Source: Parashewanella spongiae (lineage in GTDB: Bacteria > Pseudomonadota > Gammaproteobacteria > Enterobacterales > Shewanellaceae). From it: a DNA stretch of 64,000 bases. A program made the translations under genes and the position numbers. The stretch's first letter is position 1. Each line of letters starts with the position of its first letter. This document shows, piece after piece, positions 1 through 8,469 of the stretch. Below the pieces are notes generated by a model. The model saw only the letters and a list, made by a program, of their open reading frames with translations. It was not told the DNA's origin and did not search any database. The DNA lies in assembly GCF_004358345.1 (NCBI RefSeq), contig NZ_CP037952.1, forward strand, positions 310,001 through 374,000, in the 5' to 3' direction.

Positions 1-1006
1 AAGAGATACTATTGGGTAATTTAGCTAGTTTTAACTTAATGAATAACCAGCAAAATCCGAATATTCCTATTTGTTTACCAAAAAATAACCCTAATGTAAT
101 GCCAACAGGGACAGGATGAAGTAATTGCTGCATATCAACACCTGAAAGGTTAACTCCCGCATTGGCAAAAGCGAACACTGGTAACACAAAAAAGGCGACC
201 ACAGAATGTAAGTCGTGTTCCAAACTTTTAAGCGGACTCTCGACGGTTGTTGCATCATTTGTTGGTTTGGCTTTCAGTGGGATAAACATGGCTAAAACCA
301 CCCCTGCCAATGTGGCATGAACACCAGATTTTAATGTGGCAATCCACATTATTACTCCGATCAGAATATATGGGCTTTTAGCAACGACACCAGAGCGATT
401 TAACCAAGTTAATACTGGCAAGCAACAGGCAACAATAATGAGTGCTAATAATGAAATTTTTGATGTATAAAATAAGGCGATAATCACAATGGCCCCTATG
501 TCATCAAAAATAGCTAATGATGTTAGAAAGATTTTAATAGCAATAGGTACTCTGGAACCAAGTAAAGCTAATACTCCTAAAGCAAAGGCAATGTCGGTTG
601 CCGCAGGGATGGCCCAACCACTTTGAGCACTGGGGTCATTGTAGTTGAATATGAGATAGACAAAGGCTGGCACCACCATCCCGCCAACGGCTCCAACAGC
701 AGGTAAAATAATGCTGTCTTTGTTTGACAACTCCCCTTCTAATAATTCTCGTTTTAATTCGAGACCAACCAGAAAAAAGAATATGGCCATCAGCCCATCA
801 TTTATCCACAACAATAAAGGCTTAGCAATTTCAAGGCTGCCAACTCGGACTTCAACAGGGGTGGATAATAGCAGCTGATAATAAGGCTCAAAGGAGGTGT
901 TTGCTATGATGATGGCTAGCATTGCTGAAATCATCAAAATGATACCGCCAGCAGATTCGAGCTTTAAAAACGACGAAATAGACGAGTTTGGAGAATGAGC
1001 AAGCAT
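1..1006 (-). CDS. nhaA: Na+/H+ antiporter NhaA (partial, 3' end outside window)
   Basis: The reverse strand reads open from an ATG at 1006 to the window edge (335 codons; NhaA is usually about 390). The product exchanges Na+ for protons across the inner membrane in sodium and pH homeostasis. The translation is a chain of hydrophobic helices with NhaA landmarks: WINDGLMAIFFFLVGLELKR in the N-terminal third, ATDIAFALGVLALLG, and FDDIGAIVIIALFY, whose paired aspartates are the known ion-binding site. The start gives MLAHSPNSSI followed by SFLKLESAGGIILMISAMLA, the usual NhaA N-terminus. The C-terminal helices are missing only because the window ends. Identification is firm. Confidence 0.93.
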   Translation of the reverse strand, partial: MLAHSPNSSISSFLKLESAGGIILMISAMLAIIIANTSFEPYYQLLLSTPVEVRVGSLEIAKPLLLWINDGLMAIFFFLVGLELKRELLEGELSNKDSIILPAVGAVGGMVVPAFVYLIFNYNDPSAQSGWAIPAATDIAFALGVLALLGSRVPIAIKIFLTSLAIFDDIGAIVIIALFYTSKISLLALIIVACCLPVLTWLNRSGVVAKSPYILIGVIMWIATLKSGVHATLAGVVLAMFIPLKAKPTNDATTVESPLKSLEHDLHSVVAFFVLPVFAFANAGVNLSGVDMQQLLHPVPVGITLGLFFGKQIGIFGFCWLFIKLKLAKLPNSIS

Positions 1007-1114
1007 AAGTATTTAACACACAGTAAGTTGTCGAATACTTAAGATAGCAAAAGTGGGAACAGTAAGTCTAAATGAATAGATTTATACTGCGTTTTTAGTG
1101 AATAGATTAGTGTA

Positions 1115-1822
1115 TTACATACTGTTAGTAACAATGTTGACGTACTGTGTTAACGTTTGTTCTCCGACGGTCACTAATTCTAATATTTGAGTTATACGGG
1201 ATGATTTTACTTCTTGAACACCGCCTACAAGCTCAATAAACTCTCTTGCTTGCTGCTCTGTTACTCTCTCAGTTTCAGATGAGAACTTAACGGTTAAGGC
1301 AAAAACGTGTGCAGCTGTTGTCAAAAATCGTACACGATCCAATTTATCAACTTTATCCGTCGATGCTGGATTCGGACAGGGAATTACACCTTGATTAAAG
1401 ACTGATTTATTACCTAATTTAACCGTCAGTAAGTATCCATCTCTAGGATCTTCTGGTGTAATAGGAGTCAGTTTAACGGCGAATGCGTGAGGTGATTGGT
1501 CACCAAGCTTATCCTGCATGCGCCACATACGTTTCATTTGACTATCGGGAAGAAAGCCATTTGCCTGTTTTTTGGCGAGCTTAGGATTAAAATGCAACGC
1601 ATCACAACAGTTTGACCTTAAATCGCCAGAGTTCATCGCGTCCCAAAGTTGTCTATGGACATTTTGTTTTGTGCCATTGCGAAGTAAACTGTCAAAAAGT
1701 TTATCCAATATACCCATAGATACCGCTTCATCTTCCGTGGTCGCGGCCATCATTTTTATCATTCGCGCTTGAGATATTTGGGATAAACTATAATCTTGAG
1801 ATAATGCGGTTAGAAAAGACAT
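1115..1822 (-). CDS. Hypothetical protein, 235 aa
   Basis: Unrecognised soluble protein with no signal peptide or membrane segment. The start at 1822 is preceded by an AGAGG-like ribosome site about 6 nt upstream. The N-terminal half is helical with basic residues, and the C-terminal half holds alternating beta-like segments (YLLTVKLGNKSVF, HVFALTVKFSS) and a final helix. It stands alone between nhaA and a repeat-rich zone. With the genes at 17754, 21124 and 43501 it is one of several orphan genes beside mobile elements. An accessory or host-interaction role is possible, but nothing in the sequence proves one. Confidence 0.6.
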   Translation of the reverse strand: MSFLTALSQDYSLSQISQARMIKMMAATTEDEAVSMGILDKLFDSLLRNGTKQNVHRQLWDAMNSGDLRSNCCDALHFNPKLAKKQANGFLPDSQMKRMWRMQDKLGDQSPHAFAVKLTPITPEDPRDGYLLTVKLGNKSVFNQGVIPCPNPASTDKVDKLDRVRFLTTAAHVFALTVKFSSETERVTEQQAREFIELVGGVQEVKSSRITQILELVTVGEQTLTQYVNIVTNSM

Positions 1823-2279
1823 AACAACCTCTCGCTACATATCAATTTGTTGGTTATTGTTTACATTGAATCAATAAACTCAATCATCATTGACTTAAAT
1901 TAAGTAGTTGGTAAATGTGGGATATTGTGACGAATACAAGTAAAGTCATCACTTGTTTTTATTAATAATTAAACTTCCATGCTTATTCTTGTTTGATAAC
2001 AGTTTCTCTCATACTTTTGTTGAAGTTTGCTATCTCATCATTTACTGATCTACTTCTTTCTGTACATTAATTATCGGCGCGCAATGCTGCTTTGGTCAAG
2101 TTAACTTGCTTTTATAAATAAAGTTTAATGTGCTTGCTCATTGATGAATTAAGTCCTAATTTTTTGTTGAAAAAAATCAGTATAAATGGGAGATGATTGC
2201 ACAAAAAAATAATTAAAAATATTTTATTTATTGAGCCATTAACCGCCCTTCAAGATTAATTTTAAAGGGCGCTGATGAA

Positions 2280-2399
2280 TTAAAATTTATAACTGAGCTC
2301 TACACCTAGGGCTCTTGGTTTATTAATAAATGCAAGCTGACCTTGACGACCATAATCTCGTTCGCCACGGGCGCCAACAATAGCGAATTTATTCAATAA
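2280..2399 (-). pseudogene. C-terminal remnant of a TonB-dependent receptor
   Basis: The reverse strand from 2399 to the TAA at 2280-2282 encodes about 39 residues ending in PRALGVELSYKF and stop. This closely resembles the last beta-strand of TonB-dependent outer-membrane receptors (terminal aromatic Phe, preceded by GERDYGRQGQLAFINKPRA). Upstream coding sequence is cut off exactly where a family A repeat begins at 2400. It is therefore a 3' scrap of a receptor gene destroyed by insertion and deletion. The rest of the receptor is not in the window. Confidence 0.7.
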
Positions 2400-2437
2400 T
2401 ACCAATTACAGTAATTAAGTGCTCAACTCAGAGCTAA

Positions 2438-2704
2438 GGAACTGTCTCAAAATAACTTACCGATTTGTTACTGCTTAAAATTGTCAATATCAAGGCACGA
2501 AGAATGAAGTTTAGTTATTCTAAATGAAAAATAAGTAACGCAGAGAGTGGCAGTTTTAAGCGTAACCCTTTGGGCTGTATTTATTTTTGGCTTCTACTGT
2601 GTTGTCGAAAGCTTATGTAGAGTAACTACACCACACTTTCTTCGCCTTGTATAAGCTCAAAAATAAACGACAGCAAAACAGGGAAGTTATTTTGGGACAG
2701 TTCC
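2438..2704. mobile_element. Family F miniature inverted-repeat element, 267 bp
   Basis: The left terminus GGAACTGTCTCAAAATAACT is matched in inverted orientation by a right terminus ending GACAGTTCC, with one mismatch in about 21 bp. The trinucleotide TAA flanks both sides (2435-2437 and 2705-2707). There is no coding capacity. TAA duplications fit the TNA target of some IS5-family groups, so an IS5-type transposase in trans is a reasonable inference. Confidence 0.8.
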
Positions 2705-2772
2705 TAAGGGATGCTGCGACTTAGGTTATACCGACGTATAATCCAAACAGAGTAATTTACGGTTGCAGCCAA

Positions 2773-3989
2773 ATGTCTACTTCAATTTACCTTTCTAGTG
2801 AGTCCAAAAGGATAATTAAACTTGCATCCAGTAAACTTCATGGGATGGAGAAAAGAGTTTTTATGGCCGAAGTATCCAAAACCTTCTGCTGTGGGAGTCC
2901 ACGCTTAACTGAAACAGAATTTGGCTGGTGTCGAAAGGCTGTTGCGCTTGGGCTTCATGAACAAGAAACGGGCTTCGAGTGTTTCGGAAACTATGACGGA
3001 AAACCTCGAAGTGAAGTGAGTCAGCCTCAATTAGAAATAGATATTAGAGCGTTAGTAGATCCTGAATCGCAAGCCGACCCGAAGTTTAAAAATACGTTTG
3101 TGTATACCCGAATTACAGCGAAAGGCGTCAGAAAAAAGTTAATTGAAGAAAAAGGCTGGCTACCTGAAGAATTACCTAAAGAAAGAACCATTAACGACAT
3201 ATTAAATCGACTGGGATACAGACTTCGACGAGTCCAAAAAACTAAACCCCAAAAAAAATTCCTCAAACAGACGCTATCTTTGAAAACGTAAACAAAATCA
3301 ATAAAGAAACAACCGGTAATAAAAAAGTCATCCGTATTAGTATCGACTGTAAAGCGACAGTTAATGTTGGTGAGTATTCCCGTTACGGTAAATCTCGTAG
3401 TGCTGATGCTGTTCAAGCGTTGGATCATGATATGGAAATAAAAAAGAAAATGATCCCGTTCGGAATTCTTAACCTCGACAATGATCAACTTCATGTTTTT
3501 TATGGCAACTCAAATAAAACAAGTGACTTCATTTGTGACGCACTTGAATGGTGGTGGGATTCAGTTAAAAGTGAAAATCTAGAAGTGGAAGAACTCATTA
3601 TTTTTTCAGATAATGGTCCTGAAAATAGTGGCTGTCGTACTCAATACCTGTTTAGATTAGTAGCGTTTAGTGAACAATCGAAACTCAAGATTCGAAACGT
3701 CTACTACCCGCCATACCACAGTAAGTACAACCCGATAGAACGAGTCTGGTCATCGTTAGAGAGGCATTGGAATGGCACATTACTGAGTACAGCCAAAACG
3801 GTAATAGAATGGACAAAAACAATGACATGGAAAGCGATGAGCCCAGTAGTCAATTTAATTGATAAAATTTACTCAAAAGGAGTCAAGCTCAATAACAAAG
3901 AAAAAGAAGAGCTGGAAAGTAAAATAGTCAGAAATAGTGAATTACCAAAGTGGGATCTTACAATCACTCCAATTGCGGTAGATTTTTAA
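2773..3989 (+). CDS. ISAzo13-type DDE transposase, two frames joined by -1 shift
   Basis: The first frame runs 2773-3291 (172 aa, DNA-binding N-terminus). The second frame is continuous from about 3252 to 3989 in the -1 frame and holds the catalytic DDE domain. Acidic residues sit in RISIDCKATVN, IIFSDNGPENSG and YNPIERVWSSLE. The segment PPYHSKYNPIERVW followed by HWNG and TMTWKA is typical of ISAzo13 (Rhodopirellula-type) transposases. The two frames overlap at an A8 run (3251-3258), where zero-frame codons AAA AAA could slip back to AAA AAA. This may be programmed frameshifting or a single-base lesion. If programmed, the fused protein is about 405 aa, near family length, and the element may be active. 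Confidence 0.82.
3251..3258 (+). promoter_or_regulatory. Candidate -1 ribosomal slippery site (A8)
   Basis: The run of eight A follows CCCC at the point where the first transposase frame must pass to the second. It offers an A AAA AAA heptamer in the correct phase for a -1 shift. No clear stimulatory pseudoknot was worked out. Confidence 0.55.
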
Positions 3990-4001
3990 ATGCTAGATCC
4001 C

Positions 4002-4167
4002 TAAGTACCTGACCATAAGTTTCTTAAGATTTTCTAGTGCCCAGTTTCAGCACTCTACGGTCTTGCAACTTCGGTTACATATCTACGGCTATGCGCCCTA
4101 CATTTCGTCTTGTATAGCACTAAATCTGAACACAATAATTATCAAAGGACTTATCGACAGGTACTTA
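4002..4167. mobile_element. Family E miniature inverted-repeat element, copy 1
   Basis: The element begins TAAGTACCTGACCATAAGT and ends with an inverted match to TAAGTACCTGTCGATAAGT (2 mismatches). The termini carry TA at each side, consistent with a TA target. The interior is repeated inverted at about 29827-29926, which marks it as dispersed. It sits inside the family A copy (A continues at 4166). No coding capacity. Confidence 0.75.
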
Positions 4168-4210
4168 TGTATGTGCTCAAAGTGCAATCGAAATTGATGA
4201 ATGCATAGTC

Positions 4211-4408
4211 ATGACGTTTGATACCATGAATCCGATCTACTGACTCTCCCTTAAAAGGCGTCCAAGTAACAGCTAACCGAACACTGGTTTTAAGAAGCTC
4301 AGTAAACTCATTGAGTGCAGCTGAGACTGTAATGTTGTACGTGTTTGAACACCATAATATTTGCATAAGAGTATACTTAAACAGAGTTACTACTTGTATA
4401 TATAACAA
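4211..4408 (-). pseudogene. Unidentified short reading frame, possible gene remnant
   Basis: The reverse strand from 4408 is open through a segment containing FTELLKTSVRLAVTWTPF and then runs into family A repeat sequence at 4210. The pre-repeat part does not match any protein I recognise. It could be the 5' end of a gene truncated by the repeat, or chance. Listed because the stretch between 4211 and the IS200 element is otherwise empty. Confidence 0.25.
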
Positions 4409-4560
4409 ATAGTGACTGACATTCTGCTGTATTAAGGCATGATATAAACGAAAACTTTTTATAGCTAAAAAGTATTTATAAATAGCTATTAATTAATCTG
4501 AGGTAAACCCCCAGCTCAGCTGGGGAGACTCGCATAGGTTCCACCTTTACGACGGTATCG

Positions 4561-4595
4561 CTATCTTCTTAGCTCGACCAAAAGCTAGAAGGTAG
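4561..4595 (+). promoter_or_regulatory. 5' leader hairpin over the tnpA ribosome site
   Basis: The leader folds as CTATCTTCTTAGCT pairing with AGCTAGAAGGTAG, which buries the AGAAGG ribosome site a few bases upstream of the tnpA ATG. In Salmonella IS200 an equivalent hairpin is known to block translation initiation. Its presence here suggests the same self-limitation. Confidence 0.65.
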
Positions 4596-4600
4596 TACCT

Positions 4601-5032
4601 ATGCGAGATTATAAGAGTTTGTCTCATACTAGATGGGATTGTAAATACCATGTCGTTTTTATTCCAAAGAGAAGACAAAAACTGATTTTTGGTGCAATCA
4701 GAAAACACTTCGGTGATGTATTTCATAACTTAGCAGCTCAAAAAGGAATTGTAATAGAAGAAGGGCACTTGATGATTGATCATGTTCATATGTGTTTAAG
4801 TATTCCGCCCAAATATTCAGTTTCAAATGTAGCAGGTTTTACAAAAGGCAAAAGCGCAATATCAATTGCCAGAAACTTCAAAGGTCGGCAACGAAATTTT
4901 GCTGGAGAGGAGTATTGGGCTCGAGGATATTTTGTTTCAACAGTCGGTTTAGATGAAACAATGGTGCGAGAATATATTCGAAATCAAGAAAAAGATGATG
5001 CTCATCGAGATCAACTAAAGTTCGGAATTTAG
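4601..5032 (+). CDS. tnpA: IS200-type Y1 transposase TnpA, 143 aa
   Basis: HUH single-strand transposase. The HUH motif is H61-V-H63 within MIDHVHMCLSIPP, and the nucleophilic tyrosine is Y125 in MVREYIRNQE. The opening YHVVFIPKRRQ and the length are standard for IS200 TnpA, which acts as a dimer swapping the tyrosine helix. The reading frame is intact with all catalytic residues, so the element may be functional. There is no accompanying tnpB. Confidence 0.95.
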   Translation: MRDYKSLSHTRWDCKYHVVFIPKRRQKLIFGAIRKHFGDVFHNLAAQKGIVIEEGHLMIDHVHMCLSIPPKYSVSNVAGFTKGKSAISIARNFKGRQRNFAGEEYWARGYFVSTVGLDETMVREYIRNQEKDDAHRDQLKFGI

Positions 5033-5363
5033 CGCGCCTTGGGCGCAATTTGAGCCCTTCGAGGGCGTAACATAATAAGCCTCCGGCTTAGCCGGAGGTA
5101 ATTTAACTTGTTTTTTTATTGTTTAAGGGCGCGAGTATTCGAATAACAGTATTTTTGTAATTAAATTCTTGAATTTTGATTTTTTATTCATAATTTGATG
5201 GGGTGGTTGGTTGAAAGTTAAATGGTGATAATTTTGATGCTTAAACAAGGCATTTTTGGGAAGGTATGGGGTGAACAAAAAAACTATCTGTGATATTTTA
5301 CAGCTGAATTATCATACTCTCTAAAAAATGTATTTATATATTATTACAACAAGGAAAATTGTA
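5033..5363. other. Intergenic stretch
   Basis: The first 66 bp are the right end of the IS200-type element. The remaining AT-rich sequence to 5363 shows no gene. It presumably contains the promoter of the lipoprotein at 5364, but I could not single out confident -35 and -10 boxes. Confidence 0.5.
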
Positions 5364-5915
5364 ATGAAGAAAATTATAGGATTATCTGCGCTCGTCAGTA
5401 TCATGTTTGTTTCTGGTTGCTCGACAACAAACTCTATTCCTTACAAAGCTTCTACAGCTAATGTTATTACGATTCAACAAGCGATTGCTGATTCGGGAGA
5501 AAAAATTACACTAGGTGATATTAAACCTGCTGCTGGTGTCGATGAAAGTCCAATGTGCAGATTGATGGGCCCCGTAAAAGTGGCTCCAGGAAAGACACTT
5601 TCTCAGTATATTAAAGATGCGTTTCAAGAAGAGTTATTCTTAGCACAAGTCTATGATGTAAATTCGAAAAATGTTATTAGTGCAGAAGTTACAGAAATTA
5701 AGTTCAGCTCTATCTCACCAGCAAGCTGGAAAATAGGAATGCGAGTTTCTTCTAACAACTCAAATTCATATGAAGTTTCTACAGATTATCGTTTTGATAC
5801 GAGCTGGGATGCGTATTCCGCTTGTCAAAATGTTGCTGACGCCTTTGGCCCTGCAGTGCAAAACTTACTAAAACAAGTTGTTTCAGATCCTAAGTTCAAG
5901 ACATTAACTAAGTAA
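5364..5915 (+). CDS. Putative lipoprotein, 183 aa
   Basis: Begins MKKIIGLSALVSIMFVSGCS, a signal peptide with lipobox VSGC, so Cys19 would be lipidated. I chose the ATG at 5364 over an in-frame ATG at 5328 because AAGGA lies about 10 nt upstream and the signal peptide then starts correctly. The mature part is about 165 residues with few aromatic residues and conserved-looking segments such as LFLAQVYDVNSK and VISAEVTEIKFSSISPASWK. It resembles small outer-membrane lipoproteins of unknown function. Its own terminator follows. It is likely a single-gene unit. Confidence 0.75.
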   Translation: MKKIIGLSALVSIMFVSGCSTTNSIPYKASTANVITIQQAIADSGEKITLGDIKPAAGVDESPMCRLMGPVKVAPGKTLSQYIKDAFQEELFLAQVYDVNSKNVISAEVTEIKFSSISPASWKIGMRVSSNNSNSYEVSTDYRFDTSWDAYSACQNVADAFGPAVQNLLKQVVSDPKFKTLTK

Positions 5916-5928
5916 GCATTTAGGTAAA

Positions 5929-5957
5929 AGGCTGGCTTAATTTCGAGCCAGCTTTTT
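5929..5957. terminator. Rho-independent terminator after the lipoprotein gene
   Basis: The stem GGCTGGCT pairs with AGCCAGC around a short loop and is followed by a T6 run on the plus strand. It lies 14 nt after the stop and could also serve the convergent PspB-like gene. Confidence 0.8.
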
Positions 5958-5980
5958 TGCTTATTTTAACTGGTTAGTAT

Positions 5981-6226
5981 TTAAAGTTCATTAATACTCT
6001 GTTTCAGTTGTATTCCCTCATCAGTTACAATCGCTTCTAAGGTTTGGATACGCTGTTTTAGTTGCGAGTGTTCTTGTTGAAGTTCAATAATTTGCTGCTT
6101 TAATGCAAGATTTGTCTTCGATTGTTTAGCAAATTGTGCTTTAGCGTTAAAGTAATGTTTTAATGCGCCAGCTGCGACACACACAAAAACAATCAGGGTA
6201 ATCGCGGTATTGTCGTCCATGTTCAT
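5981..6226 (-). CDS. Small PspB-like membrane protein, 81 aa
   Basis: One N-terminal membrane segment (TAITLIVFVCVAAGALKHY) followed by a coiled coil (LALKQQIIELQQEHSQLKQR) and the segment IQTLEAIVTDEG. This layout and the end motif resemble phage shock protein B, which with PspC senses envelope stress. No pspA or pspC is adjacent, so a PspB-like paralogue of unknown role is the safer name. The start at 6226 is preceded by AAGGA. Confidence 0.6.
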   Translation of the reverse strand: MNMDDNTAITLIVFVCVAAGALKHYFNAKAQFAKQSKTNLALKQQIIELQQEHSQLKQRIQTLEAIVTDEGIQLKQSINEL

Positions 6227-6257
6227 TTATCCTTCCTTAGTATCTCGAATTCCATAT

Positions 6258-6540
6258 ATTAACCTAAATAAATCGGTTGAACGCACAATTTAACTTTAAA
6301 TTATTGAAGTTAAGTACAAAATTAAACAACTCTAATTCACCCATCAGTTGAGTGCTGAACATTCATATACTTGCCAAAATCACCGCTAGCTGAGTTATAA
6401 ATTTTGCAAGTAGAAACGAAGTAACGACAGTTTTGTATGTCGGTAACCACTACTTGCTGCTATTCATGCCTTACTATCAGTAAGTTTTTCTGCGTATATT
6501 AACGCTCTCAACCGATTTATATAGGATTAATTAACCTGAA
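6258..6540. repeat. Family D inverted-repeat element, copy 1
   Basis: About 283 bp with ends ATTAACCTAAATAAATCGG and, inverted, ATTAATCCTATATAAATCGG. The interior contains the 20-bp core ACGACAGTTTTGTATGTCGG (about 6424) shared with families A, B and C. There is no coding capacity. Related ends occur at 27727-27798, 29931-29957 and 32902-33141. Confidence 0.7.
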
Positions 6541-6552
6541 CTCAGGTTAATT

Positions 6553-6586
6553 AGCGGTAAAGTCCTTTTAAGATAATTTTACCGCT
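6553..6586 (-). terminator. Hairpin downstream of the Nat-type ABC operon
   Basis: AGCGGTAAA pairs with TTTACCGCT across a 16-nt loop just after the permease stop. The T run on the reverse strand is poor, so termination strength is uncertain. Confidence 0.4.
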
Positions 6587-6595
6587 TTCAAAAAC

Positions 6596-7732
6596 CTACA
6601 GCCCAAAAATGATTTTTTCACTTCGAAGTGATTTTTTCATTCCCCAAATGAGCGAACCAGCAATAGCCAATGTTGCTGCGGTGGAGGCTAATAACTGAGT
6701 CATGGGTAAGCCTTTACCTTTAATGAAGCTGGCCAACGCTTGCTGCTGACCTGATACTGGCAACCATTGCATGACTTCTGGCGCAATATTATAGCTAGCT
6801 GCCATAGAAAGCATCATTGGCACTATGAGTACTAACGTAATGTAAGTTTGTGCTTCTTTGAAACTCTTTGATAAGAAAGACACAAACAATTGTATTGACG
6901 CGGCCATTATGGCTACAGGCAGAGCAACCAGTACCATTAGTAAAATAAACTCAAGGCTAATCGTAATACTAAAGCCCATTTCTTCCCATGGTATCATTGG
7001 ATAAACAAACTTCGAAACGACCATATTTAACAGCAGTGCGCCCATGCCAAAAATGGATACTCCAGCGACTTTAGATAGGATGATTTGTCCAGTCGATAGC
7101 GGATGACTGAGTAGCAAGGCTAATGAATTACGCTCACGCTCCCCAGCACTGGTATCGATAGCGAGGTTCATGCCACCAATGAACACTGAATAAATCATCA
7201 TCATGATCACCATTCTAAGTAAAAAGCTGCCTTTGGTGCTTGGCGTGGCTTGATCATGTTCTTGGATACTCAGGGGTTGAACAACAGCAGGATTGATGCC
7301 TCGTGCGATTAACCGTAAGCTGCCCATTTCGCTGCTGTAACGTTGTAAATGACGCTTCAGACGGCGAATTGATTGTTGCAATTTTTGCTCTGAATTATCA
7401 GCAACAACAATGACTGTTGCTGGTATGCCTTTAGCCATATTTTCTGCATAGCTCGGATCGATGATCAAAGTGATGTCTTTACGATCGTCAACGTCATCTG
7501 AGTGGCTAATATCAGCACTGTTAAGATAACGAATGAGATCTGGTGCGTTACTTGGGTTTTGGATTTCAATTTTCAAATCATCAGGGCTCGACATTTGGTT
7601 TATTAGAATCATAAATAAACCACACACCATGATGGGCGAACCTAAGGCATACCACAAACCAGCCATGACAGAACGTTTATCACGAATGGCGTCCACCAAT
7701 TCTTTTTTAATTAGGGTATTTAATATGCTCAT
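6596..7732 (-). CDS. ABC transporter permease, NatB/ABC-2 type, 378 aa
   Basis: Membrane subunit of an ABC-2 exporter of the NatB family (proteins annotated as sodium or drug export permeases). One membrane helix lies near residues 20-45, a soluble domain covers about 50-170, and then come five or six helices (MVIMMMIYSVFIGGMNLA, ILLMVLVALPVAIMAA, TLAIAGSLIWGM). The segment ERERNSLALLLSHPLS is characteristic of this family. The start overlaps the stop of the upstream ATPase by one base, so the two are translationally coupled. The substrate cannot be read from sequence. Confidence 0.85.
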   Translation of the reverse strand: MSILNTLIKKELVDAIRDKRSVMAGLWYALGSPIMVCGLFMILINQMSSPDDLKIEIQNPSNAPDLIRYLNSADISHSDDVDDRKDITLIIDPSYAENMAKGIPATVIVVADNSEQKLQQSIRRLKRHLQRYSSEMGSLRLIARGINPAVVQPLSIQEHDQATPSTKGSFLLRMVIMMMIYSVFIGGMNLAIDTSAGERERNSLALLLSHPLSTGQIILSKVAGVSIFGMGALLLNMVVSKFVYPMIPWEEMGFSITISLEFILLMVLVALPVAIMAASIQLFVSFLSKSFKEAQTYITLVLIVPMMLSMAASYNIAPEVMQWLPVSGQQQALASFIKGKGLPMTQLLASTAATLAIAGSLIWGMKKSLRSEKIIFGL

Positions 7733-8466
7733 TATGCTGCGATCCCTTCGTCTGTACCGATAAGCTGTATAAATGCATCTTCAAGTGAGGTTTTTCCTGT
7801 TTGTTGGCAGAGTTCATCTGGGCTGCCAATTGCAACGACTTTTCCGTTTGCCATTACAATTACTTGATCACATAACGCGGCGACTTCTTGCATGACGTGA
7901 CTGGAAAATAAAATACAGTGTCCTTGTTGCTTCAAATTCTGCAAGCAATCACGGAGTAAGCGCGTGCTCATAACATCTAAGCCACGCGTCGGCTCATCCA
8001 GAATAATGTTACTTGGCTGATGAACGATGGCTTGCGCTAAGGCGGTTTTCATTTGTTGTCCTTGTGAAAACCCCTTACAGCGACGATCGGCAATATCATC
8101 GAGCTTTAATTGTTCAATGACGTTTTGGGTTGCTGTTTTGGCTTCGACTGTGGACAAGCCACTTAATGTAGCAAAATAGCTGATGTATTCTCTAGGAGTT
8201 AAACGTTCATAAAGCCCAAATGGATCAGGAAATAACCCTAATTGTTGTTTGGCTTCAATGGGGTTGATGGCGACATCAATGCCTTCGATTTCAGCGGTGC
8301 CAGAGTCTGGCTGTAATAGGCCAAACAGAGTACGTAAACAGGTGGTTTTACCGGCACCGTTAGGACCTAATAGTCCGGTTATTTGACCGTTTTCAGCACT
8401 GAAACTCAGATCGTCTAAGGCTTGAACGTCGCCGATACGTTTTGTTAAGTTGGTTACTTTTATCAT
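7732..8466 (-). CDS. ABC transporter ATP-binding protein, NatA type, 244 aa
   Basis: Nucleotide-binding subunit for the adjacent permease. Walker A is GPNGAGKTT near residue 37, signature GFSQGQQMK, Walker B IILDEPTRGLD, and the switch histidine is in FSSHVMQEV. The protein is intact and of normal length. It follows the hydrolase gene by 3 nt, giving a three-gene reverse-strand operon (hydrolase, ATPase, permease). NatA-type ATPases energise export of sodium or small molecules. Hydrolase plus exporter may suggest peptide or drug detoxification, which is inference. Confidence 0.9.
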   Translation of the reverse strand: MIKVTNLTKRIGDVQALDDLSFSAENGQITGLLGPNGAGKTTCLRTLFGLLQPDSGTAEIEGIDVAINPIEAKQQLGLFPDPFGLYERLTPREYISYFATLSGLSTVEAKTATQNVIEQLKLDDIADRRCKGFSQGQQMKTALAQAIVHQPSNIILDEPTRGLDVMSTRLLRDCLQNLKQQGHCILFSSHVMQEVAALCDQVIVMANGKVVAIGSPDELCQQTGKTSLEDAFIQLIGTDEGIAA

Positions 8467-8469
8467 GGC

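Larger units (their letters stand above)
2708..4001 (+). mobile_element. ISAzo13-type insertion sequence
   Basis: An IS of about 1294 bp bounded by short imperfect inverted repeats (GGGATGCTGC at 2708 and, inverted, GGGATCTAGC ending at 4001). It is flanked by TAA on both sides (2705-2707 and 4002-4004). It carries one transposase gene in two frames. Family assignment rests on the transposase. The exact ends are inferred from the inverted repeat and the TAA duplication. Confidence 0.78.
2400..4210. repeat. Family A element, copy 1, split by nested insertions
   Basis: The left end TACCAATTACAGTAATTAA starts at 2400 and the copy runs to the TA at 2435-2436. It then resumes at 4166 (TATGTATGTGCTC...) and matches intact copies to about 4210, where it breaks off. 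The 1.7 kb between holds elements F (2438-2704), an ISAzo13-type IS (2708-4001) and E (4002-4167). The right half and right terminus of this copy are missing. Confidence 0.75.
4508..5098 (+). mobile_element. IS200/IS605-family insertion sequence (IS200 type)
   Basis: A single-transposase element without terminal inverted repeats, bounded by subterminal hairpins as in IS200. The left-end palindrome CCCCAGCTCAGCTGGGG is at 4509-4525, and the right-end hairpin CCTCCGGC TTA GCCGGAGG is at 5080-5098. Two more small hairpins lie between the gene and the right end. Family members transpose as single strands by TnpA recognition of such hairpins. Exact cleavage sites are not determined. Confidence 0.85.
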
